This document shows, one piece after another, positions 26,358-33,925 of a stretch of 55,198 nt of DNA. The notes beneath the pieces are model-generated. The model was not told the origin of the DNA. It searched no databases and saw only the letters and a program-made list of their open reading frames with translations. This stretch comes from Thermoleophilaceae bacterium. GTDB lineage: Bacteria; Actinomycetota; Thermoleophilia; Solirubrobacterales; Thermoleophilaceae. A program made the position numbers and the translations under genes. Numbering within the stretch: position 1 is the first letter of the stretch; every line of letters starts with the position of its first letter. The DNA lies in assembly GCA_030447725.1 (NCBI GenBank), contig JAUJOQ010000007.1:106870-162067 (forward strand), read 5' to 3'.

Positions 26358-26900
26358 TTGGCCGACCACGCCGCGTTCCTCCGCGGGATCAATGTGGGCG
26401 GACACCGCATCAGCAACGCCGAGCTGGGCTCTGTGTTCGAGCAGATGGGCTTCGGGGAGGTGGCCGTCTTTCGGGCCAGCGGCAACGTCGTCTTCGACGC
26501 CGGAGGAGAGGGCGCAGCGGCGATCGCCCCGCGGATCGAGGAGGCCCTGGACGAGACGCTCGGCTACGCGGTCCCCGTCTTCCTGCGCAGCGCGACGGAG
26601 GTCCGGGCGGCCGCAGCCCACGAGCCGTTCGATCCCGAGATCGTGGCCGCCTCGAAGGGAAAGCTTCAGGTGGCCCTGCTGTCGGAGAGGCCCACCAACT
26701 CCGTGCGGGCGGACGTGCTCGGCCTCGCAACGGGGGCGGACAGGCTTGCCTTCGGTGAGCGCGAGCTGTTCTGGCTTCCCAGCGGCGGCACGCTGGAGTC
26801 AGAGCTCGACCAGAAGACGATCGAGGGCCTGCTGGGGCCGAGCACGATGCGCACCAAGGGGACGATCGAGCGGATCGCCGCGAAGCACTTCGCCGGCTGA
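26358..26900 (+). CDS. DUF1697 family protein
   Basis: 180 residues from a TTG start at 26358, ten bases after the previous stop. The N-terminus AFLRGINVGGHRISNAEL, then FRASGNVVFDAGG and a closing TMRTKGTIERIAA, are diagnostic of DUF1697. No biochemical function is established for the family as far as I know. Last gene of the plus-strand cluster. Confidence 0.9.
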   Translation: MADHAAFLRGINVGGHRISNAELGSVFEQMGFGEVAVFRASGNVVFDAGGEGAAAIAPRIEEALDETLGYAVPVFLRSATEVRAAAAHEPFDPEIVAASKGKLQVALLSERPTNSVRADVLGLATGADRLAFGERELFWLPSGGTLESELDQKTIEGLLGPSTMRTKGTIERIAAKHFAG

Positions 26901-26940
26901 GCGGGGCGCGGCCCTTACACGGTGCCGGGACTCGCTGGGA

Positions 26941-28251
26941 CTAGACCGGTTTGGCCACCGGAGCGTCGGTTTCGTGGCCGACCTCCGGCGTGACGAGTAT
27001 CGCGCCCTCGCCCGTCACGTACGCCTCCTCGCCGTGTTGGACGACGTCCATCCCGAGCGACTCCTCGCGCTCCGTGGCGCGCAGCGGCGTGACGAGCCCG
27101 ATCACCCGCAGGATCACGAACGTGGCTGCGAAGGCGTAGACCGGGGTCACCAGCACGGCGAGCGCCTGCAGGCCGAGCTGGCCTGCGTCGCCGTAGACGA
27201 GCCCATCGGAGACACCGTTCCAGGAGAGCTGGGCGAAGAAGCCGATGAACAGGATGCCGGTCAGGCCCGCGACCCCGTGGGCGGCGAGCACGTCGAGCGT
27301 CTCGTCCACCCGCGTGCGGGGCCGCCAGACGATGACCGCGTAGCTCGGCAGCGCAGCCACCGCGCCGAGCACCATCGCCCAGCCCGGGCTGATGAAGCCG
27401 CCCGCAGGCGTGATCCCCACGCAGCCGACGATGATCGCCGTTGCCGCTCCGATCGCGGTCACCTGCCGGCCGCGCAGGAGGTCGAGCGCGAACCAGACCA
27501 CAAGGGTGCATGCCGGCGTGAGCAGCGTGTTGGTGAAGGCGAGCACACCGGAGTTGCCGGCGGAGAAGCCGCTGCCGCCGTTGAAGCCGAACCAGCCAAA
27601 CCAGAGCAAGCCCGCGCCGAGGAGCACGTAGACCGCGTTGTGGGGCAGCAGTGCCTGGCGCCCGTAGTCCTTCCGGGTCCCGACCACGAGCGCGGCCGCC
27701 AGCGCCGAGAAGCCCGACCCCATCTCGACAGGGATGCCCCCCGCGAAGTCGAGCGTGCCCTTCTCCTGCAGCCAGCCGCCTCCGAAGGCCCAGTGCGCGA
27801 GCACCGCGTATACGAGCACCGACCACAACGCGGCGAAGACGAGAAACGGACCGAACCGCATCCGCTCCACGACGGCGCCCGACACGAGCGCGACGGTGAT
27901 GATGCAGAAGGTGGCCTGGAAGGCCATGAACAGCAGGTGCGGGATCGTGCTTCCCTCTCGCGGCTCGAAGGTCACGTCGGCAAGGAACGCGTGGTCCAGG
28001 CCTCCGACCAGCCCGTTGCCCTCGTCGAACGCCAGCGAGTAGCCCACGAGCGCCCACATGACGGTGGCTACCGCAAGCGCGGCAACGCACATCATGAACG
28101 TGTTGAGCGTGTTCTTCGAGCGCACGAGGCCCGCGTAGAAGAGGCCGAGGGCAGGCGTCATCAGAAGCACGAGCGCGGTGGCGGCAAGCATCCAGGCGGT
28201 GTCGCCCGCACTTACCTGGGCGGCCAGCAGCGGGCCGGGCGCGTCGGTCAC
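26941..28251 (-). CDS. amtB: Ammonium transporter Amt
   Basis: Trimeric membrane channel for ammonium. The 436-residue protein has about eleven hydrophobic helices. It shows the N-terminal GDTAWML and LFYAGLVRSKN, FQATFCIIT, the first pore His in VLAHWAFGGGW and the second in AHGVAGLTGIL. The cytoplasmic C-terminal tail (ATEREESLGMDVVQHGEEAY), which interacts with PII, is intact. Overlaps the upstream PII gene by four bases. Confidence 0.96.
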   Translation of the reverse strand: MTDAPGPLLAAQVSAGDTAWMLAATALVLLMTPALGLFYAGLVRSKNTLNTFMMCVAALAVATVMWALVGYSLAFDEGNGLVGGLDHAFLADVTFEPREGSTIPHLLFMAFQATFCIITVALVSGAVVERMRFGPFLVFAALWSVLVYAVLAHWAFGGGWLQEKGTLDFAGGIPVEMGSGFSALAAALVVGTRKDYGRQALLPHNAVYVLLGAGLLWFGWFGFNGGSGFSAGNSGVLAFTNTLLTPACTLVVWFALDLLRGRQVTAIGAATAIIVGCVGITPAGGFISPGWAMVLGAVAALPSYAVIVWRPRTRVDETLDVLAAHGVAGLTGILFIGFFAQLSWNGVSDGLVYGDAGQLGLQALAVLVTPVYAFAATFVILRVIGLVTPLRATEREESLGMDVVQHGEEAYVTGEGAILVTPEVGHETDAPVAKPV

Positions 28252-28601
28252 GGGCTCACCGGCGTCACGGCGCCGTGGTCGGTCTCACCGGTGCGGATGC
28301 GCACCGCCCGCTCCAAGGCCACGACGAAGATCTTGCCGTCGCCCACCTCACCGGTCCGCGCGCCCTCACAGAGAGCGTCGATCGTGGGCTGGACGAACTC
28401 CTCGGAGACGGCGATCTCGAAGCGAACCTTGTCCGCGAGTCCCATCTTCACGGTCGTGCCGCGGTAGGTCTCGACCCGTTCGAGCTCACCTCCGTGTCCC
28501 TGAACCTTGCTGATGGAGACTCCCCGCACCTCGGCGCGGTAGAGCGCTTCCAGAACGTCGTTCGCCCTATCCGGACGCACGATGGCGATCACGAGCTTCA
28601 C
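28248..28601 (-). CDS. glnK: Nitrogen regulatory protein P-II (GlnK)
   Basis: Trimeric signal protein that senses ATP/ADP and 2-oxoglutarate and gates AmtB. The 117-residue product has MKLVIAIVRPDR at the start, a T-loop with Tyr in VETYRGTTVKM, the B-loop TGEVGDGKIFV and the C-terminal RIRTGETD. The T-loop Tyr is the usual uridylylation or adenylylation site. glnK-amtB is a two-gene operon here; no glnD or adenylyltransferase gene follows. Confidence 0.96.
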   Translation of the reverse strand: MKLVIAIVRPDRANDVLEALYRAEVRGVSISKVQGHGGELERVETYRGTTVKMGLADKVRFEIAVSEEFVQPTIDALCEGARTGEVGDGKIFVVALERAVRIRTGETDHGAVTPVSP

Positions 28602-28784
28602 GGTCCTCGCTCCTTCCTAGACGAGACACGTCCGGGAGCGATCCAACATCCGGGGCCGCCCCCGAGTGCCCGCGGCTCCCGCCGAGCGCGCGGAGCCTAA
28701 CCATCCAGCGCACGGGGGCGCAAGGGGCGGGTGCATAATCCCCAGGAACAGATCCGAATGAGCGACCTTCCAGGAGGAGTATCG

Positions 28785-29276
28785 ATGTCCGTCACCGACG
28801 AGCTGCTGAGCAATGCCGAGGCCTACGCCGAAGGGTTCGACAAGGGGGATCTGCCGATTCCTCCTGCCCGCAAGATCGCGATCGTGGCGTGCATGGACGC
28901 CCGGCTGGACCCGAACAGCATGCTCGGCCTGCAGGAAGGCGACGCACACGTGATCCGCAACGCCGGCGGGGTGATCACCGACGACGAGATCCGCTCACTG
29001 GCGATCTCCCAGCGCCTACTGGGGACGGAGGAGATCCTCCTCATCCATCACACCGACTGCGGCATGCTGACCTTCACCGACGAGGAGTTCCGTCGCTCGA
29101 TCCAGGACGAGACCGGGATCAAGCCCGAATGGTCCTCCGAGACTTTCTCGGACCTGGACGAGGATCTCCGCCAGTCGCTGGCCCGCATCAAGGCGAGTCC
29201 CTTCATCCCCAACAAGGACAACTTGCGCGGCTTCGTCTACGAGGTCGAGACCGGTCGCTTGCGCGAAGTGACCTGA
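28785..29276 (+). CDS. Beta-class carbonic anhydrase
   Basis: 163 residues from ATG 28785, which has AGGAGGAG about six bases upstream; the longer frame from 28731 lacks such a site. Zinc-ligand motifs are visible: the Cys-Asp-Arg set in CMDARLD and the His and Cys of HHTDCGM. The short length and NAGGVITDDEIRSL fit the small actinobacterial (Rv1284-like) subgroup. Monocistronic, with 183 bp of upstream DNA shared with glnK. Confidence 0.93.
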   Translation: MSVTDELLSNAEAYAEGFDKGDLPIPPARKIAIVACMDARLDPNSMLGLQEGDAHVIRNAGGVITDDEIRSLAISQRLLGTEEILLIHHTDCGMLTFTDEEFRRSIQDETGIKPEWSSETFSDLDEDLRQSLARIKASPFIPNKDNLRGFVYEVETGRLREVT

Positions 29277-29336
29277 AGTCGCAGCTCGCGCTGCGCGCAG
29301 AGAGCGCCTCGTCGGACATCCGTCCAGCCGAGCGCC

Positions 29337-29370
29337 TATATCTCCGAACGGCCTGCGGTTCGGTGATATA
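29337..29370 (+). promoter_or_regulatory. Long inverted repeat before a small zinc-ribbon gene
   Basis: Arms TATATCTCCGAAC (29337-29349) and GTTCGGTGATATA (29358-29370) pair at 12 of 13 positions around an eight-base loop. The repeat ends eight bases before the ATG at 29379, where a ribosome-binding site would be. It could be a dyad operator or an RNA hairpin masking translation. No T-run follows, so an intrinsic terminator is less likely. Confidence 0.65.
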
Positions 29371-29378
29371 CCGACACC

Positions 29379-29597
29379 ATGACGCTGATCGCAGAGCTTC
29401 GCTGCCGATCGTGCGGGCATGAGAGCAGCGCCCTCGTCGACCGGCTCTTCCCTCTCGCGCGTCACCCGTGCTCGGAGTGTGCCGGCCTCAAGCAAGTCGT
29501 CGCCCTGATCAGAGACCGGCGCACGCGCGACATCCCGGTGGAGGACGACCGACGCATGCCGCAACCCGCAACGCATAGGCTCGACAAGGGCGCCTGA
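29379..29597 (+). CDS. Small CxxC zinc-ribbon protein
   Basis: 72 residues with CRSCG (about 9-13) and CSECAG (about 31-36), a probable zinc ribbon, followed by a charged tail. No family recognised. No ribosome-binding site is evident; a 34-bp inverted repeat occupies the upstream position. It converges on the desaturase gene five bases away. Confidence 0.55.
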   Translation: MTLIAELRCRSCGHESSALVDRLFPLARHPCSECAGLKQVVALIRDRRTRDIPVEDDRRMPQPATHRLDKGA

Positions 29598-29601
29598 CTC
29601 T

Positions 29602-30699
29602 TCAGCCGCCGGGGAGCGCGAGGCGAAGGACTTGCCGGTAGACCGACCGGTACTGGCGTCCGAGCCGGCCGCTGTTGTATGGCAGCCCGTGACGCTCGCA
29701 GACCGCGCGGACCCGCGGCGCGATCTGCGCGTAACGGTTGCTCGGGAGGTCGGGAAAGAGGTGGTGCTCGATCTGAAACGACAGGTTGCCGGTCAGCAGG
29801 TGAAAGAGGCGACTGCCCTCGAGGTTGCACGAGCCGAGCAGCTGGCGCCGGTAGAAGCCGCCGCGCGTCTCGTCGCGGTACTGCTCCTCGGTGAACGTCT
29901 CGGCGCCTTCCGGAATGTGTCCGCAGAAGACGATCGTGTGCACCCACACGTTGCGGACGACGTTCGCGACGACGTTGGCGGCGAGCGCCCGGCGGGCGCC
30001 CCGGCGACCGGCAAGCGCGGGAAACAACGCGTAGTCCTTGAGGATCTGGCGGCGCGCCTTGTGCAACAGGGCGACGATCTCCTGGCGCGCCGTGGCGCGG
30101 GTCTTCTCGCCCCGGGCCACAGCGTCGAGCTCAAGGTCGTACAGGGCGATGCCCCACTCGAAGACCGCCGCCATGAGGAAGAAATAGACCGGTTGGGTCA
30201 GGTAGACCGGGTGCCAGGGCTGCTCGGGCTCCACGCGCATCGCCGAGTAGCCAAGGTCGCGGTCGCGGCCGAGGACGTTCGTGTAGGTGTGGTGCTGGAA
30301 GTTGTGCGCGCGCTTCCACGCCCCGGTTGTGGAAGCTGCATCCCACTCCCAGGTGCTCGAGTGGATCGCCGGGTCGCGCATCCAATCCCACTGGCCGTGC
30401 AGGACGTTGTGGCCGATCTCCATGTTCTCCAGGATCTTGGCCAGCGAGAGCAGCGCGGTCCCCGCGACGGCCGCGGGGGTGAACCGCGCACCGATGAGCA
30501 GCGCCCGCCCGGCGAGCTCGAGGTGGCGCTGCACGGCGATGACCCGGGTGATGTACGCACGATCGCGGCTGCCGAGACCTGCGCGCACCGCGTCGCGGAT
30601 GGCGTCGAGCTCGCGGGCGAGCGCCTCCAGCGGGTCGGCCTCGCGCGCAGCGGGCGCAGGTCTCGCCGGCCCCGCGCGCTTCACGGTGGCAAGCGGCAT
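29602..30699 (-). CDS. Membrane fatty acid desaturase
   Basis: Di-iron, oxygen-dependent desaturase of about 365 residues. All three histidine boxes are present: HNVLH, HNFQHHTYTN and the Gln-type third box QIEHHLFP, which places it with front-end/linoleoyl-CoA-like desaturases. It probably adjusts membrane fluidity. ATG 30699 has AGGATC at suitable distance and is preferred to the in-frame GTG at 30732. Electron-donor genes are not adjacent. Confidence 0.92.
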   Translation of the reverse strand: MPLATVKRAGPARPAPAAREADPLEALARELDAIRDAVRAGLGSRDRAYITRVIAVQRHLELAGRALLIGARFTPAAVAGTALLSLAKILENMEIGHNVLHGQWDWMRDPAIHSSTWEWDAASTTGAWKRAHNFQHHTYTNVLGRDRDLGYSAMRVEPEQPWHPVYLTQPVYFFLMAAVFEWGIALYDLELDAVARGEKTRATARQEIVALLHKARRQILKDYALFPALAGRRGARRALAANVVANVVRNVWVHTIVFCGHIPEGAETFTEEQYRDETRGGFYRRQLLGSCNLEGSRLFHLLTGNLSFQIEHHLFPDLPSNRYAQIAPRVRAVCERHGLPYNSGRLGRQYRSVYRQVLRLALPGG

Positions 30700-30866
30700 C
30701 AAGGGGATCCTAGGCGCAAAGCGGCCGAGCACGCTCTCCCGCGCGGGTGCCGCCGTCGATGGAGCTCATCGCGCGAGGGCGGGAGGAGCTTCTAGGAGAG
30801 TCACACTACGGTGCGATCACCAGCCCCTGGGTGACCGTTCGTACACCGGGCACGTCGGGCGGCGCT

Positions 30867-31358
30867 CTAGACCATCGTCTGTGGCCCGAAGCGCTCACGG
30901 TGGAGCTCGAACCAGACGCGCGTACCGTCCCCGCCGCTCACTCCCCAGCAGGCGGCAAGCTGGTCGAGGAGGTAGAGGCCCCTCCCGGATGGCGAGTCCA
31001 GCGACGGGCGGGACACGATCGGGGTGAAGCCGCGCCCGCCGTCCTCCACCTCGGCGCGAACGCGCTCATTCGAGATCGACACCGAGAGCCGGATCGAGTC
31101 ACCTTGCGGGCCGTGCTCGACGCTGTTGGCCACAAGCTCGCTGACGAGCAGCCGCAGGTCCGCGAGCAGAGTCGGCTGAAGCCAGGCATCGAGCTCGTCA
31201 ACTGCTCGCCGTGCCGCCCCAATCGACGACGGATGGCAGGGGAACGGTCGGGCGAGACTCATGGGAGAACCGGTGCCTTCCGGGTGCGTGTCGACGGGGA
31301 CTTGGAGGTCGGAGCGCTCGTGCACGCCTGCGCTCATTGCGGGGGTCTCGATGGCCAT
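30867..31358 (-). CDS. Anti-sigma-factor-type ATP-binding protein (HATPase_c_2)
   Basis: Serine-kinase-like protein of the RsbW/SpoIIAB group. The N box (LLVSELVANSVEHG), G1 (VEDGGRGF) and G2 (GRGLYLLDQLA) of the GHKL fold are present and the C-terminus ends in a typical beta strand. About 163 residues from ATG 31358. An upstream in-frame ATG at 31394 would add 12 residues encoded by the leader repeat. The first 45 residues before the fold are non-conserved. No sigma or anti-anti-sigma gene is adjacent. The start codon lies at column 77 of the leader repeat. Confidence 0.85.
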   Translation of the reverse strand: MAIETPAMSAGVHERSDLQVPVDTHPEGTGSPMSLARPFPCHPSSIGAARRAVDELDAWLQPTLLADLRLLVSELVANSVEHGPQGDSIRLSVSISNERVRAEVEDGGRGFTPIVSRPSLDSPSGRGLYLLDQLAACWGVSGGDGTRVWFELHRERFGPQTMV

Positions 31359-31476
31359 GGTGCGAGCCTCCCACCGCTCGTGGGGCCCGACCATGGGGCC
31401 TCCCCGTGTCTGCAGGTTCGGTTTGCCACACCCCGTACGAGGCTCAGGTTCGGTTTGCCACACCCCGTACGAGGCT
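31292..31476 (-). promoter_or_regulatory. Leader repeat, copy A, with tandem duplication of its core
   Basis: On the minus strand the core GGGGTGTGGCAAACCGAACC (31434-31415) occurs twice as part of an exact 32-bp tandem repeat (31413-31444 and 31445-31476). The following 60 nt align without gaps to copies B, C and D. With copy B (42200) the match extends, with small gaps, for about 145 nt into the 5' coding region. The ATG of the ATPase gene falls at column 77. Promoter, operator or structured 5' UTR are all possible. Confidence 0.7.
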
Positions 31477-31545
31477 CAGCCGCCTCGGCGCTCTGGTCCG
31501 GGTCGTAGTCAAACGCCGTCGAGGCCGAGCCGGCGATCGGTGGGC

Positions 31546-32661
31546 TCAAGACGTCGCGAGGCCCACGGGTGCGACCGGCCGCGGCGCCTGGCCGAGCGCT
31601 CTCGCGCTGAGCGCTTCGCCGGGCTCGCACACGGCCACGGTGCGCAAGACACCCGGAAGCCGGATGACGGCGAGCGCGCCAACCACGGCCGGCAGGCCGA
31701 GCTGGAAGGCACGATAGGCCAGGACCGCGGCAACAGCGGGAGCGAGCGGCGTACCGTAGAGCGCCAGGGCCGCGATCAGCCCGCCGTCGGCGCCACCAAC
31801 TCCGCCGGGAAGCGGAATCAGACCGCCAAGCTGGCCGACGACATACGCGAGAGCGAGCACTCCGACGGGAGGCGGGGACCCGACGGCAGCGAAGGCAGCG
31901 GCAAGCGCGGCGAGGTCGAGCGCCATGTAACCGACGGCGCCTGCGATCACGAGCGGGCTCCCCGAGCGCAGCAATGTCCCCGCGTCGCGGATGCCCCCGC
32001 TGAGAGCGATCCCGCCCTTTGCGAGAACCCAGCTCACCCGCCCGCTTGGGGAGCGCGGCCGGTCGAGCAGCCGCGGAAGGAAGTGCACCCCGGCGATCGT
32101 GGCCGCGGCGAGCGCCGCCGGAACGGCGGTCAGAGCGGGTGCGGCGCCGCCCCCGGCCAGAATTCCGACCGTGATCGCGGCGCCTGCGAATGCGGCCGTG
32201 GCGAAATTGACCGAGCTGGTGATGAGAAAGAAAGCGACCGTGCGCCGCGCGATGCGCTCTGTCGACATGCCGGCTTTGCGTAGGGCCCATGAGCTGAGGG
32301 CAAGTCCGCTCGCCCCACCCGCCGGCAGGAGAACGTTGGTCCCCTGCGCCGCCATGCCGACCTCGTAGCTGAACCGCCACGGAAGCCTGCCGCTGAACAC
32401 GCCGCGGAAGGCCGCGACGAAGGCAAGGCAGGACGCCGCCTCAAGCGCGAGCGCGGCAGCGAGCCATCCGGGCGCGGCATCCGCGAGCGTGCGCCGCAGC
32501 TCGTCGAGGCCCGGCATGCTCCGGATGGCAAGCCCGAGCGCCACCAGCACCGTCAGCATCACGCCCAGGCGCACCACAAGACCGCGGCGGTCCGGCAGCA
32601 TCGTGCGGGTCCCGCTCGGCGAGTCGATCGACGCCGAGCCGGTGGAGGGCTGCGGGGGCAT
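31546..32661 (-). CDS. Lysylphosphatidylglycerol-synthase-TM-like (flippase-like) membrane protein
   Basis: A 371-residue integral membrane protein with about eight helices and no soluble synthase domain. Sequence such as GLIPLPGGVGGADGGLIAALALYG and NVLLPAGGASGLALS fits the UPF0104/LPG-synthase-TM superfamily, whose members include lipid flippases. Its role here is inferred only. The ATG at 32661 is at column 77 of leader copy C, exactly as in copy A. A Cys-containing, Ala-rich C-terminal tail extends past the last helix. Confidence 0.83.
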   Translation of the reverse strand: MPPQPSTGSASIDSPSGTRTMLPDRRGLVVRLGVMLTVLVALGLAIRSMPGLDELRRTLADAAPGWLAAALALEAASCLAFVAAFRGVFSGRLPWRFSYEVGMAAQGTNVLLPAGGASGLALSSWALRKAGMSTERIARRTVAFFLITSSVNFATAAFAGAAITVGILAGGGAAPALTAVPAALAAATIAGVHFLPRLLDRPRSPSGRVSWVLAKGGIALSGGIRDAGTLLRSGSPLVIAGAVGYMALDLAALAAAFAAVGSPPPVGVLALAYVVGQLGGLIPLPGGVGGADGGLIAALALYGTPLAPAVAAVLAYRAFQLGLPAVVGALAVIRLPGVLRTVAVCEPGEALSARALGQAPRPVAPVGLATS

Positions 32662-32737
32662 GGCGCGAGACTGTCAGCGAGCGGGCGATGAGACTATGGG
32701 GTGTGCCCTAGTCCGGTGGTTCGGTCTGCCACACCCC
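32658..32737 (-). promoter_or_regulatory. Leader repeat, copy C
   Basis: Minus-strand copy whose core (32737-32718) is GGGGTGTGGCAGACCGAACC, one change from consensus. It aligns gap-free over 80 nt with copies A, B and D, including GGAC at columns 24-27, an A-T-A-G-T-C block at 41-46 and CTCGC-CCATG ending in the start codon of the flippase-like gene. The core lies inside the last codons of the upstream response-regulator gene. Confidence 0.7.
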
Positions 32738-33428
32738 CGGGGGGAGCGCCGCCGGACGGGCCATGCCGAGAGCCCCCGGGCTGGCCCTTGTCGAGGTAGG
32801 TGAGCACCGCGAGCACGCGGCGATGTCCGTCCTCGGTGCTGGACAGCCCGAGCTTGCTGAAGATGCTCGTCACGTGCTTCTCGACCGCTCGCCCGGTGAC
32901 CACCAGTTCGTCGGCGATCCCGCTGTTCGAGTGGCCCTCCGCCATCATCGCCAGCACCTCCCGCTCGCGGGGGGTCAGGCGGTCGAGCGGGTCGTCGGCC
33001 CTCCGGCGCCCGAGCAGCTGGCCCACGACCTCGGGGTCCAGCACCGATCCGCCGGCAGCTACGCGGCGTACCGCGTCGGTGAAGCCGTCGATGTCGGCTA
33101 CACGGTCCTTGAGCAGGTAGCCGACGCCCTCAGCGCTGCCCTGCAACAGCTCCAGCGCATAGCGCTGGTCGATGTGCTGGGAGAGCACGACCACGCCGAT
33201 ATCGGGCATCTCGGCCCGAATCTGCTGCGCGGCTCGCAGCCCCTCGTCGGTCTGAGTGGGGGGCATGCGGATGTCGGTGACCGCGACGTCGGGGTGGTGC
33301 GAGCGCACCTTGCGCAGCAGATCTTCGGCGTTGCCCGCCTGACCGGCCACCTCGAAGCCGGCATCTTCGAGCAGCCGGGCAAGCCCCTCGCGCAGGAGTA
33401 CGGAGTCGTCTGCGAGCACCACGCGCAC
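32694..33428 (-). CDS. NarL/FixJ-family response regulator
   Basis: Receiver domain plus LuxR-type HTH, 244 residues. Receiver: DDSVLLREGLARLL with the acidic pair near 7-8, phospho-acceptor Asp in VAVTDIRMP (about 52), the switch Ser in VVVLSQH and Lys in YLLKD. HTH: LTPREREVLAMMAEGHSNSGIA through AVEKHVTSIFSKLGL. The last 25 residues (Gly/Pro-rich) are unusual and are encoded by leader copy C. Follows the receiver-only gene by 26 bp, so the two form an operon divergent from the histidine kinase. Confidence 0.93.
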   Translation of the reverse strand: MRVVLADDSVLLREGLARLLEDAGFEVAGQAGNAEDLLRKVRSHHPDVAVTDIRMPPTQTDEGLRAAQQIRAEMPDIGVVVLSQHIDQRYALELLQGSAEGVGYLLKDRVADIDGFTDAVRRVAAGGSVLDPEVVGQLLGRRRADDPLDRLTPREREVLAMMAEGHSNSGIADELVVTGRAVEKHVTSIFSKLGLSSTEDGHRRVLAVLTYLDKGQPGGSRHGPSGGAPPGGVADRTTGLGHTP

Positions 33429-33454
33429 CGCTGCAGCCTCGCACGCCGAGGCGG

Positions 33455-33805
33455 TCAGTGCACGAGCCGGCTGAAGCCGGGCCCGCCCAGGTCGTGCTTG
33501 GCGACGAAGCCGCGCGCACCGCTGCCCAGTGCCCGCTCGGGGTACAGCGGATCGTCGGAGCTCGATGTGAGGATCACCACCGGTCCGTCGCCGCCCGCGG
33601 TCAAGCGCTCCGCCAGCGAGAAACCGTCGACGTCGGGCAGGCGAACGTCGAGCAGCACCACCTCGGGCTGCAGGCTGCGGGCGGCGTCAAAGCCCGCGAG
33701 CCCGGTCGGCGCCTCGCCGAGCACATCGAAGCCGGCGGACTCGAGCAACGCACGCGCCGCGGCGCGAAACCGCCGGTCGTCATCGACAATGAGAATCGTG
33801 GGCAC
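33455..33805 (-). CDS. Receiver-only response regulator
   Basis: A stand-alone receiver of 116 residues from GTG 33805 (VPTILIVDDDRRFRAAA). Phospho-acceptor Asp in VVLLDVRLPDVDG, switch Thr-Ser in VVILTSSSDD, Lys in GFVAKHDL. No output domain; it may shuttle phosphate or sequester kinase activity, as receiver-only partners do. The longer frame to 34183 reads backwards through the kinase gene and is rejected. Confidence 0.85.
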   Translation of the reverse strand: MPTILIVDDDRRFRAAARALLESAGFDVLGEAPTGLAGFDAARSLQPEVVLLDVRLPDVDGFSLAERLTAGGDGPVVILTSSSDDPLYPERALGSGARGFVAKHDLGGPGFSRLVH

Positions 33806-33925
33806 ACCTGGATTGTCGTCCACCGCGGACCAAACCTTAGTACGGCCTGCCACACCTCCGCGACCGGTCCGCCGGTGGCGCGCAGTACAGTAGCTTCGGG
33901 CCCCGGGACGGAGAGCGGCTATCTC

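Noticed and set aside
26203..28467. A 754-codon plus-strand frame across DUF1697 and amtB
   Set aside because: It is out of frame with DUF1697 and antisense to amtB/glnK, both of which are unmistakable.
31355..31434. Leader repeat as a GEMM (c-di-GMP) riboswitch, because of GGCAAACC
   Set aside because: The second conserved part of that aptamer (around ACGCAAAGCC) is absent and the spacing does not fit.
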